Source: Rutpela maculata
Lineage: Eukaryota > Arthropoda > Insecta > Coleoptera > Cerambycidae
Reading direction: 5' to 3'
DNA length: 64,000 nucleotides
Assembly: GCA_936432065.2 (NCBI GenBank)
Contig: OW386286.2
Location: forward strand, 264,759,987-264,823,986
In this document: piece after piece, positions 23,119 to 34,979 of the stretch
Layout of the letters: each line of letters starts with the position of its first letter
Position numbering within the stretch: position 1 is the first letter of the stretch
Translations under genes and position numbers: made by a program
Notes under the pieces: generated by a model
Database searches by the model: none
What the model was told of the DNA's origin: nothing
What the model saw: the letters and a program-made list of their open reading frames with translations, nothing else

Positions 23119-23596
23119 AAAAAAACCGCTGCCCAAGGAATCACTATACTTCCACATCCAGATTTTTTATCCAAGTCACTCACAACGAAAAAATTTTGTA
23201 TGTGGAAATAATTGTTTATGGAACTTTAATAATATAATATTTGAAATCCTCTACCCCAAAAACCCATAAAACGATACCGCACATCGGTAGCGGGGTGGGG
23301 GTGGTAATAGGGGGTGGGTGAAGTAAAAAAACATTTTGAGGTTTCTGGTTCTTGTACACACACTAAATCACTTTTTTTTCATCCCCTTTAATAACGGTGT
23401 GGGGGTGGTAATTTTTTTTGTGACCTTAGTTTCTCTTGTATATACTAAATACCAATTTTATGGACTCTTACCTGCTTGATTTACCTATTTTTACCAAATT
23501 TACACCAATTTACCCCCCAACCCTTCGACGGAACAAGATGAAAATATAATCTAGTTCTAGATCTCGTTAAAGTACCTACATATGTGTGCCACATAT
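23119..23596 (-). repeat. dispersed repeat, copy 2 (truncated)
   Basis: Reverse-complement copy of the family at 10848-11530, from CCGCTGCCCAAGGAATCACT to a point just after CATATGTGTGCCA, where similarity ends. The first ~200 bases of the other copy are missing here. Confidence 0.7.
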
Positions 23597-23910
23597 CAGA
23601 GACATCGCAATCGCTACATTAGCGAAAACCCTGTAGCAAGGGTTTTCAAGAGTGCTCTTTAGGAATATCATGGCCTCGTGATTCTTTCTCATCGCTCTAG
23701 AGACATGGTGGAAATCTGAGCAATTTTACAATCACTATATTGTGTTGAAAAAAATTCTGACAAAGGTAAGTATCCTTTTCGCGAACGCCATAGTCCATTT
23801 TTAACTCTTAAGTGAATTTTATGAGGGGGTAAGGGTGCGAAGGAATGAATATCGGAGCAATCTCGTAATCGCTGCATTACATAAAAAAAATTGATTCCTT
23901 TTCATCTCCC
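23597..23910. repeat. degenerate repeats of a GCAATCGCTACATT unit
   Basis: Three loosely similar units occur: AGAGACATCGCAATCGCTAC near 23605, TGAGCAATTTTACAATCACT near 23720, and GGAGCAATCTCGTAATCGCT near 23855. Copies are very diverged, so this call is tentative. Confidence 0.35.
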
Positions 23911-25180
23911 AAATGATCCCGACGGGGGTCAGGAGGTGAAGACCCACCAATAAGTTATCGTCCCGTTCTCTTACCCCATTGTAGGTGTGTGTCATAAAAT
24001 AGTTACAAACATTCTAGTTATCGTCCCACATTCATACCTACTGCAATCAAAATGCGATATCTGGTACATTCACTATTTTTTTCCCTGACTCATGTTCATA
24101 ATTCAAGATAACGGGTAGTTTCTTACTCTGTCATGGTTTGTTTTCGTGTACTAGGTCGTAACAGATTTATGGTTCATTCCTATTAATAAAGCTTAGAGGG
24201 ATCAAGCTCTTTCGCCAGTTATTGGAGCTTTTATGCAGTTTTGTATAATATTGGGGTAGTTTTCACCCTCTTAAGGGTGTGTCTCAATTGCTTTGTGTAA
24301 GCCCTAGTCAACACCTTCGTTCATGCATTCAGCCAATAGACTTATACTATTTCTGTTCATGGAAGCTCTATAACTCAATAGCATCATTATCTTGATTGCT
24401 CAGCCATAGCTGATGTGTATTCATTTTTTGTGGGGCTGTGTATGTTTTGATAGCATCACGCATATCACAACTTCAATCCCTCATATCTCAAAAACCAAAC
24501 ATATGCTCATTTTGAAATTTTGTATTCAGAATGTTCTCATTATTAACAATAATTTTCTATTATATTTCTTTTTGAATTATTTACTAGATCATTTATATAG
24601 GGTCGCCTATTTTTTCGCATCAGCTTCAAAGTTTGTCGTAGATCTAATAGATCATCTGTATTAATGAATTTATATGATTATATTTTATTAGTGTCAGTGT
24701 AAAACAAAAATAATATGTACACTTACGTCTATTTGCAAATTCTTCAATAAAAATTAAATGACGTCAAACGATTATTTGCTCACAGATAATGTCCTGTTTA
24801 CCTTATATAAAACGTTTAATACCTACCTTTAATTGGATCTTATTTGCCGAACGGGAAAATAAATTTCCTTTTAAAAACACTCCTTAAAGAAATGGATCAT
24901 ACGTAAAATCGATATATTGTTTTTTTACATTAACAAAATAAAGTTCTATGGTCTATGTGTTGGTAAAGAGGTCTATACACAGAACGATTTCTCGTACTTA
25001 TAATCCCACAGTCTATATACTAACAGTCAATGTGGTTATAGAACTAATAAAAAATTACAGATATACCAGTCCTTGAATTTGTTCTAAAAATCTACGACTA
25101 CTCGATAAAGGTAAGAAATAGCTAGCCTCTTTTTTTATTTAACCGCGGCTTTCGATTTAGTTAATCCGAAATTTCTAGAA
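23911..25180. other. no gene seen
   Basis: AT-rich sequence with an 83-codon chance frame that lacks any recognisable domain. I see no element ends. Confidence 0.5.
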
Positions 25181-25189
25181 ACCAGAGAT

Positions 25190-25640
25190 GGCAGTGGTTT
25201 TTTTTTCCATTTTTGAAGTTACCGCCAATTTTAACCTAACTTTTAGAATAAAAGCTAGGTTAGATTAGAAATTTTCCCAAAAATGGGTTTCTTTTCCTGG
25301 GAAGATTAAAATAAAAAAGAACTGTTCAACAAATATTATGTCAGTTTTGACAGCGTTTGAAAATTAAGTAGGCGCATTTGTTTTTTTAAACTTCGCGTCA
25401 GTGATATAAGCCACCTATAATTGCGTGTCCCGTGCGTTTTGTTTACCGTGCGATTTGTTTACAGTGCGTTTTCCCATTTTTGAATTTACCGCCAATTTTA
25501 ACCTAACTGTTTGACTAAACGTTAGGTTAGGCTAGAAATTTTCCCAAAAATGGGTTTAACATGAAAAAAACCGCTTTTTCCCATTTTTGAATTTGCCGTC
25601 AGTTTTAACCTAACTTTTAAACTAAAAGTTAGGTTAGAAC
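25190..25640. repeat. three copies of a small palindromic repeat
   Basis: CCATTTTTGAA...ACCGCCAATTTTAACCTAAC followed by a matching GTTAGGTTA occurs at about 25200-25300, 25470-25560 and 25575-25640, the last being shorter. Within each unit TTTTAACCTAAC faces its complement, and CCCATTTTTG faces CAAAAATGGG, so each unit can fold. Confidence 0.7.
25325..25447 (+). repeat. direct repeat, copy 1
   Basis: About 120 bp beginning CAACAAATATTATGTCAGTT and ending GTGCGTTTTGTTTAC are repeated in the same direction at 26066-26186 with roughly 8 percent difference. Spacing is about 740 bp. Confidence 0.8.
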
Positions 25641-26065
25641 TAAGTCAAAGAATGTTATGAATCCAATCAAATATACCTAACATATTTGGTATCAAAATGA
25701 TGGTCTTTTAATGACCAATTCATTTTGATAAAAAAAATTATGTTTCCTGAAAAAAACTGTTTTTCTCCCGGGTAAAAACTCCAAAAAATAAAAACCCGGT
25801 TTTTATCCATTTCTGCTAGAAACTAAGTTACAAAAGCACTAGGAATATGTGGCAATATGTTAATAGTATATTACGTAATGAGTGATGTAAGAAGCATATT
25901 ACGCACGAATGGAAAAGTTACGCACGATGCCGCGTAGCGGCGAGTGGGTATTTCCAAGAGTGCGTAATTGCCTTACAACTTGAATTATCTACTATACTTT
26001 ACCTACGATCATATTTATTTAGTTATTTAGTAAAATCTGAATTTAGTTTACTAGTCAACAATATT

Positions 26066-26186
26066 ATTCAACAAATATTATGTCAGTTTTGATAGCGTTT
26101 GAAAATTAAGTAGGTGCATTTGTTTTTTTAAACCCGTTAGTGATATAAGCCACCTATAATTGCGTGCCCCATGCGTTTTGTTTACA
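26066..26186 (+). repeat. direct repeat, copy 2
   Basis: Second copy of the 25325-25447 unit, sharing GATATAAGCCACCTATAATT. The pair may mark a duplicated block or the ends of an eroded element. Confidence 0.8.
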
Positions 26187-26334
26187 ATATGTAAAATTCA
26201 ACTTACATAGATGGCAGGTAGTGTGTTTTTTACTATTTATAGTAGTGATCGTAGATAAAATGGTTAATATCATATCTACAAAGAAAAATTTTAGTTTCAA
26301 CTCGGAACCATCTAATATAGGATAAGAAAATTGG

Positions 26335-26640
26335 TGTAACTCAAGATTCTATTATAGGTCCACTTTTGTTTCTTATTTTCATTAATGACTTGCCAGTTAG
26401 ATAACAGATGAAGATCTTTATGTTTGCAGACGATACATCTGTCATAATTCACAGTGATACTGTAAACTGCCCCAAAATAAATTATGTTGACACAAGTAAA
26501 GAAGTAACATTCTTAGGCTACCCCCAAAGATACTACTATTATAGCGAAAAAAGCATTCGCCATTTTGAATTTTAAAATAGAGCTAAATATTATACCACTT
26601 TATGTACTATTGTACAAAATCTTATTTTTTATTTTATACA
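26335..26640 (+). pseudogene. LINE reverse transcriptase palm fragment
   Basis: The frame reads DSIIGPLLFLIFINDLPV, a stop, then MKIFMFADDTSVIIHSDTVN and EVTFLGYP. GPLLFLIFINDLP...FADDTSV is the RT block with the two catalytic Asp residues (FADD), and FLG is the usual downstream block. One in-frame stop after DLPVR and the loss of sequence on both sides show that it is a relic, probably of a CR1/jockey-type LINE. Confidence 0.85.
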
Positions 26641-26711
26641 CTTAACAAAACTGATATTTATCATGACAAGATTCAAGGGGCGCAGCCAGGGGGGAGCCAT
26701 GTCTCCATGGG

Positions 26712-27032
26712 GGCCATCCATAAATGACGTCACGCTCCAGGGGGGAGGATTCGTAATTACGTGACTAAGTGTGATAAGGGGGGGGGTCTGACTTAGTGTG
26801 ACGTAAACGAATGGTGAACGAATCAAGAAAAGAAAAATATTGCAAACATTTTTTTTTGGACTTCTACTAGCACCAATGAGGGGGCGAATATCGTGAATAA
26901 TAAATAACGGAATCGAAAAAAACATAAGAGGGGGGGGGTCTCTATAAGCGTGACGTAATTTTTTTTGGGGGGGGGGGTCTAATTTAGCGTGACAAAACGT
27001 GACAATGGGGGGGGCGTCATTTATGGATGGCC
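26712..27032. mobile_element. MITE with GGCCATCCATAAATGACG ends
   Basis: A 321 bp element whose left end GGCCATCCATAAATGACG is matched by CGTCATTTATGGATGGCC at the right. Inside are G-runs and repeated TTAGTGTGACGTAA / TTAGCGTGACAAAA motifs. The long frame across it on the minus strand is a by-product of these C-rich repeats, not a gene. No target duplication was obvious. Confidence 0.75.
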
Positions 27033-27371
27033 TCATGAACCAAAAATAAAGACGAATAATCTCTATCAGTACAAAGCAGTATTCAAACTATCCGTTGTAA
27101 TTAATAAAAATGTTATCTAGTAGAGGAATCTACACACATCCATTTACAACAATTTTCTGAAAAGTTTTCCCCATCCTCTGGAGAGGCCGGTTCTATCCCC
27201 CCCCCCCCCCCTCCAGATGAATTATCTGGCTGCACTACTGACAAGATTTATGGTTAATAAAATTTATTCCATTTCTATTCTATTCTTATTACATATTACA
27301 TATTTTCTTCGAGTACTGTTTTGCATCAATCTTATGTAAAGCAGATTTCTAACTTTCGTTTTATTTTCCAG

Positions 27372-27764
27372 GATGAACTGAATCCCCTGAGACACCTTTG
27401 CTACCCCGGAACGGACGTCTTCATGCTGTGCTTCTCGATCGTCAAACCCAACTCATTTTTCTCTGCATGCAGCAGATGGGCCGAAGAACTGACAAGACTG
27501 GGGGCCGCCGTAGTGTTAGTAGGAACTCAAGCAGATCTTAAAAATAATATAGACGTAATTAACAAACTAAAGGAAGTGGGACAGAGGCCCGTCCTATCGT
27601 CCGAAGCCAAAGGCTTGGCGGAAAGGCTAAACGCTCCGTACATCGAAACATCAGCGTTAGCGTGTACTCACCTCAAAGAGGCCTTCGATATAGCCATCGT
27701 TATAGCGTTGGAGAGGCAGAGGAAGAAGAGGAAATTCTGGAAGAAGTTGTGTTGTGTTCGATAG
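27372..27764 (+). CDS. Rho-family GTPase (RhoU/Chp-like), last coding exon
   Basis: This exon encodes the C-terminal 130 residues of a small GTPase that would switch membrane-bound signalling to actin and cell shape. It starts at the splice acceptor TTTATTTTCCAG|GATGAA in phase 0, so the previous exon should end in the ...AGQ of the G3 box; DELNPLRHLCYPGTD continues it. Visible are LCFSIVKPNSF, the guanine-specificity box VGTQADL (residues ~55-61 of the exon), the Rho-specific insert around NNIDVINKLKE, and the G5 box ETSAL. The tail is basic and ends FWKKLCCVR with no CAAX box; paired cysteines at the very end fit the palmitoylated RhoU/RhoV/Chp group rather than Rac or Cdc42. The TAG stop is at 27762-27764. 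No earlier exon was found in the window, so the intron must be at least partly filled by the repeats to the left. Confidence 0.85.
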   Translation, partial: DELNPLRHLCYPGTDVFMLCFSIVKPNSFFSACSRWAEELTRLGAAVVLVGTQADLKNNIDVINKLKEVGQRPVLSSEAKGLAERLNAPYIETSALACTHLKEAFDIAIVIALERQRKKRKFWKKLCCVR

Positions 27765-28608
27765 GAAAAATGGTGTGGATAAACTTTGTGTGGATGGATG
27801 TTTTGTAAATAGTTTTGTATTCAGGGCTTTATCTCTATCGAAACTTTGTTGTTTATGTAGGTATTTGTGAATTGTGGGTCAAAATGTAAACTTTGTGCAT
27901 ATGATGGCCTTAGATAAGGTTACCCCAGGTATATTTATTATACTGTTTTAATTTTGATTTTTAAAATTAAGTCAGTGACTTAATCGATATTTATTTCTGG
28001 TTGGGTGGGTTTTATTATTTTCTGTTCCAGGATTTATACCACCCTGTTGATTTTTAAGGGATTTTGACCATGACTAATGCATTTCACAAAAAAAATTGAT
28101 CAAATACGCCCAGGATTTTGTACTGCTAATAATATAATGAATAGGTATTTACGCACAGCAAAAACTAGAATTGCAAGTTGTCTTAAAAAAATTTTGTAAG
28201 GTTTTATTTTGTATAAATTTTTACTCTTTAATTTTATTTTTTAAAGTCGCTTTTTAAAATGTCAATTTTTTTAATTAATTTTTGGGTACGGGACCCTGAA
28301 ACGGATGAAGCATGGAGGTACTTCGTCTGCCAAAGTTTTAAATAAAAAAAAATAAATAAATGATTGAAAACAGTTATGAACCTTGATATGAAATTTATGA
28401 ACTTTTATTAATAACTTATTTTTATAACAGACCGAGGAAAAGAGATTTAACATATTCGAAGTAGGTGTGTATGTATCTGTCACAATTTAACATTTCACAC
28501 ATTCCTTTATTATGTAACACTTGTAACCTATTAATATATCTGATATGCTACATGATATTATTGAAAAACGATAATTAAACTGGATAAATTATACAATTAT
28601 AGTATTAT
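27765..28608 (+). other. probable 3' UTR of the RhoU-like gene and flank
   Basis: AT-rich non-coding sequence directly after the stop codon. AATAAA-like signals occur near 28330-28360. The transcript end cannot be fixed by eye. Confidence 0.4.
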
Positions 28609-28611
28609 ATA

Positions 28612-29370
28612 CAGGGTGTGCCACTTCAAACTCCCCAGGCTGGTGACTTTCTTATTTTTTAAGCAACGACCATGTTGAGCACATTAAACTGTAGATATGT
28701 TTCAGGCACATAAACATGTGTACAGAGTGATTTAAATTTTTTTTTTTTAAATTGTTAAGAGAAACTTAATTTCCTTGAATATTTTTTACCTCACCCTGTA
28801 CATGAACTGCGTTAATGTTTTCTTATAAAGATTTTAATTAGCTTCAATTTATGTTATTACGTCATATTCGAAATTCTTTTTGGTTTTAGAAAAAGAAGTT
28901 TAAAAACACTCTTTCCGATTCCAAACTGATTTTTTTAAAATAACTTTGGCAAGATTGTAAATAATAATTTTATGCTTTATTTGTAAAAGACATATCATAA
29001 ACAATATTCAACGAAGGAAAACAGTAACAAGAAACAAAAAAAAATAAATATTTTTAAAAACAAACTTATATTAAAATGTACTATTACATACATAGGAAAT
29101 TGCAAAATTTTTATTTTTTAAATTGTTTTATTTTAATAACATAAAGTGAAGCTAATTAAAACCTTTATAAGAAAACATTAATACAATTCATGTACAGGGT
29201 GAGGTAAAAAATATTCAAAGAAATTAAGTTTCCTTTCTTAACAATTTAAAAAAAAATGTATGCATGTTTAAAAGGCTTTAAAAATGTCTACAATTTGATG
29301 TGCCCAACATAGTCATCGCTTCAAAACTAAAAAAGTTACAAGTCTGGGGAGTTTTAAATGACACACCCTG
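28612..29370. mobile_element. mariner-type foldback (CAGGGTGTGCCACTTCAAAC ends)
   Basis: A 759 bp element starting CAGGGTGTGCCACTTCAAAC and ending with GTTTTAAATGACACACCCTG, flanked by TA on both sides (28610-28611 and 29371-29372). The halves pair almost along their whole length, for example ACCTCACCCTGTACATGAA against TTCATGTACAGGGTGAGGT. That inner CAGGGTGAGG block repeats the terminal motif. No transposase. Confidence 0.8.
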
Positions 29371-29599
29371 TATAATTAATTTTGACGGCACTCAGCGGGG
29401 CATTAGTCTGGAGAATAGCGTTGGTCGCAGTCTGGTTTTTAGTCCTTATATATTTATAGAGGAGTTCGACAAAATATTACACTAGTAAATATTCTGCCCT
29501 CTAAAAGCATACTTACTGTGTTTTGAAAAAGTTACAAATTCAACTTTTGTGTTATTAATTTTCAGATATAGTCTAATAATTATAAAAATTTCCGTTACA

Positions 29600-31452
29600 A
29601 AAAATGTTATCTGAGATTTTCCTTCAGCAACTGGTAATGGAGAGTTATACATCACAAAACCAGGGTTGGAAAAAAACAGTTTTTTTTAATTTTAAACAAA
29701 AAAACAGTTTTTTTTGTTTAAAACAGGTTTTTTTAAAAGTTTTAAATAATATGTTTAAAACAGGTTTAAAACGTTTAAAACTATATTCAACTAAAATTAA
29801 ATTGTGCCAGGCACACTATGTCTGCTACTACTAGTTGATGTCAGATGGCGCTCTTGAACGGATTTTACAGCACTCTGCAAATAAAATGGTCAGTTTAGTG
29901 CACGTGACCACTATATCGGAATTATTTATCGGAATGGACCATCATTGGCACTTTTCCTGCTTTTCCACAAACTCTAAAATAATACATTTATTAAAAACAT
30001 CACACAGTGTTTTAAACAGTTGTTTAAAACATTGCATTTTGTATTAAATATGTTTTAAACATTTGTTTAAAACACAGTGCTATGTTTTAAACACTTTGTT
30101 TAAAACATTTTGTGTTAAACATGCCAACCCTGCACAACCCTGCACAAAACCACAGAAATCCGTTCTGGAGAGGTGCGCAACACCCCCCCCCCCAAAAAAA
30201 AACCACCCCTTCGGTGAAAAAAACCTTATTTTCCTGATAACTCGTTAACCGTTGAAGATATAAAAAAAATGCTCATTATAAAAAAGAAAGCTTGACTGAT
30301 TTCCTAAAAAAAAAGTCCTATTGTAATTTTGTTGTATATGCCATGGTTTTCGAGAAAATCGATATTGAAAAAAATTCCAAAATTTGTATTTTTAATGCGC
30401 GCGAATTTTCATTTATTTGAAATTTTTTGCGCACGGCCTATAGAAAAAATTGAATTGCTCGAAAACCATACAAGCTAGGAAGAAAAATAAAAATGGATTT
30501 TAAAGGGGATATAAAATACTCTCTTGTGTTGCCATTTTTGATGGCTATTGATATTTATTAGTATATAAAAATAACAATATAATATAGTTATCTCTTAATT
30601 TCTTGCGTCTCTAACTATTCATAGGCCCATAAAAAATAACTGACTTTAATATAAGTTATAAATGCATTATCTTTTAGTTCGAGGTAGTACTTCAATGCAG
30701 AATAAGTTAGGAATAAAAATATTCACATTTACAAATTTACCAGTATGTTGAAGTTAGCCAAATTTTGGCCAATTTTTTATTGCTTCCTAAAAATTAAAAA
30801 AAAGACCCAAACATTTTGAAGATTTAGCTCAAAAAATTATTCAATAAAATGGAGGAAATTGAAAAGAGAGGAAAAACGGCCAAACTTTGGATTACCTATA
30901 TGAAAATGGTTATAATGGCAAAATCAAAATAAAAAATTGGCCAAAATTTGGCTAACTTCAACATGCTGGTAAATTTGTAAATGTGAATATTTTTATTCCT
31001 AACTTTTCTGCATTGAAGTACTACCGTGTACTAAAAGATAGTGCATTTATAATTTATATTAAAGTCAGTTATTTTTTATGGGCCTGTGAATAGTTAGAGA
31101 CGCAAAAAATTAAGAGATAACTATATTATATTGTTATTTTTATATACTAATAAATATCAATAGCCAGTGTTTTATATCTCCTTTAAAACCCATTTTGATT
31201 TTTTTTCCTAGCTTGTATGGTTTTCGAGCAATTCAATTTTTTCTAAAGGCCGTGCGCAAAAAATTTCAAATAAACGAAAATTCGCGCGCCTTAAAAATAC
31301 AAATTTTGGAATTTTTTTCAGTATCGATTTTCTCGAAAACCATGGCATATACAACAAAATTACAATAGGCTTTTTTCACTGAAGGGGTGGTTTTGTGATG
31401 TATAACCCCTCCACTAACAGTTACTGAAGGAAAATCTCAGATAACATTTTTT
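29600..31452. repeat. foldback, ~600 bp arms, with a MITE in its left arm
   Basis: The ends AAAATGTTATCTGAGATTTT and AAAATCTCAGATAACATTTT pair, and the pairing continues through GTTATACATCACAAAACCAC, ACCATACAAGCTAGG and AATTTGGCCAATTTTTTAT-like stretches to a loop near 30870. The left arm is interrupted exactly by the hAT-type MITE 29660-30142; the right arm keeps the uninterrupted sequence GGTTTTGTGATGTATAAC. No coding frame. Confidence 0.85.
29660..30142. mobile_element. hAT-type MITE with perfect 8 bp target duplication
   Basis: A 483 bp element that starts CAGGGTTGGAAAAAAACAG and ends CACAACCCTG. CACAAAAC directly flanks both sides (29652-29659 and 30143-30150), a perfect 8 bp duplication. 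The empty site survives on the opposite arm of the foldback, confirming the boundaries. The interior is rich in GTTTAAAAC repeats. A second CCAACCCTG stands 10 bases before the true end. Confidence 0.9.
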
Positions 31453-31714
31453 GGAAGCTTGTGGTGTATTTTTTACTTTACCGACTGGAGTAAAAGTGTT
31501 TACAACACTTATATATTTTATGCAATTAGCTTACTTCCAAGAACCATACATCTAGTTTTTGATTAATGGGGTTAAATTTATTTGCACATAGCCACCCATA
31601 CAGCATAACAAAGCTCTTTATTCCTTAGATACACGATTTCAGTATGATTTTTTCCAGACAAAGAAAATGTACATTCGCAAAATGGTTTACGTGTAAATTT
31701 TTTAGAATGTAATT

Positions 31715-31990
31715 TATATCAATCACATATATAATGAATAAAAGGGGCCCCAACACACTACCTTGCGGCAGCTCTTATGAACGTCACTAGATGTCTCATT
31801 GATCACTTTAGTTTTATGGTACCTATTTTCCTACGTTGAATCCATGTTGTAGCTATTTCTGTTACAGTATTCTCACTTAATTTAACTAACCTATCTATCG
31901 ATCAATAGTTTCAAATACTCGTTTTAGGTCTACAAACACACTTATTAAAACTGCATTACTGTTATTTATCTCTTTCGTTTCATTCATTAT
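31715..31990 (-). pseudogene. LINE reverse transcriptase fragment
   Basis: The minus strand reads VFVDLKRVFETIDR in one frame and, after stops, LPQGSVLGPLLFIIYVIDIN in another. FxDLKRxFETIDR is the block with the first catalytic Asp and LPQGSVLGPLLFxIYxxDI the block before FADD. Several stops and frame changes lie between them, so this is an old relic from a CR1/jockey-type LINE. Confidence 0.75.
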
Positions 31991-33393
31991 TTATTTTATA
32001 CCTATTGAAATTAATCAAAAAAATTCATTGGCCTTCTACCGTGGAGAAATTTTCTGTGAGGAAAAAAAACGTCTCGAATGGAAATTGGAATTTTGGTAGC
32101 TCCGCGAGAAAAAATGTTTTGTCAATTTCATTTCTCCAGAAAGGGTGTATTTTCTGGTCGGCAGAAAAGAATATATAAAAACCACCTGACTGGAAAAATA
32201 TTTTTCTAGATTATAGTACAATAAACTGATAACAAGTATATTGGTAACATCTTATCAGTCATTATTTTGGCCCATGTTCATCATGTATTTATTTATTATT
32301 TTATTCTAGGAAATATATACAAATCCTCCCATCGCATTAAAAGTTATTGATTAATTTTTAATGCAACAATGCTTCTTTTCGCCTATCTGAGGTATTTACA
32401 CCATATTCAATAATACGAAGAATCGGTAGATTTTTTTTTATCTAATCTATTTAATATTGCAACCCTTGGCTTATGTTATTATTTATTACTTAAGTAGTAA
32501 ACTTGTACACGGATGGTAAAAAAATTATATGCTGGGTTATAGCCGAGAATTTTAAGGTTTTAAGCTAGAAAGGAATATTGTAAATCTGAAAATATGTATG
32601 AATGTATGACTCTAAGACATTGTTGAATAATGTACTAAAATTTTCAAGATCTCCGATGCTGCTTCGCGATGCTGCTGCCGATGCTTCATATATTTTTCTG
32701 AAGAATATCAGAATAAGAGCTTGTTTTTAAAAAACTTTTTTTTACGTATAATTTTATTTTTAAATTTTTGGTTACGTCTTAACATATGCGTTCAACTTGA
32801 AAGGGTTTCATCATGTAGTGTTGAGTTCTTTTGACCATCCTTACTTAAAAGTACCGGATCTTCCGCCACTTCTTAGAATGCAACGTCTGAGTGAATACAC
32901 TATCCGATCAAATTATAGTTTAAAAACACTTTTTAGTACCATATTATTGTATTGTCACCAGTATGCAAAATTTCACCTCAATTGGACGTTGTTAAGTGGT
33001 TCAAAATTGCATTGAAAGGTTTGACTTAAATATATTAACATACAAATCAAGTTAAATAAAAGCTTGTAATAAAAAGGAAACGGGAAACCAATGTGGCAAA
33101 TTGATAATCAATTTTTAATAAATTGTGAGTATTGAAGTGCAATGTATGTCACTTATTGATATTATATGAATATTATTGTAAACGACTATTTTACAACATT
33201 TGTATTTTATTTTGAAATGACTTGGTCAGATGCTAATAGCACACCCCTCTACAATAGTCAGTCAATCAAAATTAGGGAATTCGGGAGTTTCCGTTTGATT
33301 TCTGATGCCAGAACATATTTAAATGTGTAGTTTTGAATTTGACATAGGCTTGCTGACGTGATTTATGCGAGTTTTATGTAGTATTTATATTTA
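31991..33393. other. no gene seen
   Basis: AT-rich, with short chance frames only. I see no terminal repeats. Confidence 0.5.
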
Positions 33394-33395
33394 TA

Positions 33396-34867
33396 CAGGG
33401 TGTAATAAGTTTCATGTCATTAAAAAAACTGGTAATGGGGACCGACTAGACAAACAAAAAATCTTTATGACTTTTTCCCCTAGGGGCACTTTGAAAAAAC
33501 TGACCTAGGTCAACAATTTGAATATTAGGGTAGGAAACATTTGAGAACCACTGCCTTTCTGGGTCAATGGACGTGTAGTTCCCTTTAAATTGTCATAAAA
33601 AATTGCAAAGATTACCGACCGACTCGTTCTGGCCGGCACGCGGCGGCCCGCGTTTTCAAAGCAAAGAAGGGCGGCACCTTTGATGACCGCCTCAACGGAA
33701 CCAATTATCAAAATGTAAATAATTCATTATCTCTTTTTGCAGAACTGCAAGCAAATATTGGGCGTAGAGGTTTAAACACAGCATTTCTTTACATGTGTGT
33801 TTTTTTAATTTAGAACAAAATATTGAAGCTTTTATTGTTTATAATTTTTCAGATTTAAATGTGATTTATTAACATTTGTAACCTAAATGAGTGTTCTGGG
33901 TTAAAAGCTTAAAAAACGAGAAATTATTGCTTGACATTGGGAAATAAAGAGTTAGACGTCTGAGATATGATAACAGAAAACAATTATGTGTATTTTAAGT
34001 TAGGAAAAAATCTGACTTATTTAACAAATTGCCGATCAGGTATCGAAAACTAAAATATTCGATAAATCTAAAACTTACCAATAAATTTGTTGATTTACAT
34101 AAATTGTTCGAAATGGCTTCCGTCTGCACCAATACACTTTTCGACACGTCGAACTAAGGACATACGCACTCCGCTCAACACATTTGGTAAATTAGGATAA
34201 TTTTTTATGGTTTCTATGCACATTAAAATACCACACTAAACTATCAACTAATGTTGTCAATAAAGAAAATAAAAATAAAAACTTGGCCCAAAATCCAAAA
34301 AGCAACACAAAAAGAACGAACAAGTAGTGTTTGTACGTAATCAAGAACTTAACGACTTGAACGGTAAGTCAATAAAATAAATCTTAACTGTAAAATTCAA
34401 AAAGAACATACAAAAACAACGAACGGGTTCGATGTGTGTATTAACGAAGTGCCCACAGAAACTAAAATATTGCCCAGGGGAGAGTATAGTTTTCTTCAGA
34501 TCTACTAAGCACTCAGAAAACGCCGACGTCTTTCACCTTTACCGCACCGCTTACCTTACCTACTTTTAAAAAGGAATAAAAAAAGTGTGTTTATCAACTT
34601 GTGTCCTCGCCGACGCGCGGACTCTAACAAAGGAGCGCGACACTTTGAAAGAGCCGTATTAGCGTATTTGATGGTTAGAGGCGCCGACATAAGCGAAAAT
34701 AAGAGCCTATCCCAACATTCCAGCAGTTCTCAAACAATATTATTGAAAATTTTCAAAATTTTTATTTATTCTTTCTAAAACTATAGGTTTTAGACCCCAT
34801 GTTATATAAGGTTTTTTTTTTCGTTTAGTCCAGTTTTTTTAAATGACATGAAACTGATTACACCCTG
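33396..34867. mobile_element. mariner-type element, mostly deleted inside
   Basis: The left end CAGGGTGTAATAAGTTTCAT and the right end (reverse complement CAGGGTGTAATCAGTTTCAT) match over about 37 bases, continuing into GTCATT..AAAAAAACTGG. TA flanks both sides (33394-33395 and 34868-34869). A C-terminal transposase remnant lies inside on the minus strand (34095-34205). A GC-rich block at 33600-33670 and another at 34600-34690 look foreign to the AT-rich rest. Confidence 0.75.
34095..34205 (-). pseudogene. mariner transposase C-terminal remnant
   Basis: The minus strand reads PNVLSGVRMSLVRRVEKCIG followed by ADGSHFEQFM and a TAA at 34095-34097. xxVRRVxxCIxAxGxHFEx is the usual end of mariner-superfamily transposases. 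The catalytic part is gone. It sits inside the TA-flanked element 33396-34867, supporting that element's family assignment. Confidence 0.65.
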
Positions 34868-34979
34868 TATACTGAGAGATATGATCGGACAAAGTTGAGT
34901 ACCAAGTAGAATGAATATCTGATAGAGTTTGTATGTTATCGTGCAATGAGTTTGGGGCATTTGAATCAGTTTTCAGATT

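Noticed and set aside
25920..25970. CGCACGATGCCGCGTAGCGG as a regulatory hairpin
   Set aside because: Only a 5-6 bp GC stem, with no supporting context.
26629..27036. 135-codon minus-strand frame
   Set aside because: It is made of Pro-rich residues from C-runs and repeated ACGTCA motifs of a MITE with clear GGCCATCCATAAATGACG ends; no protein domain.
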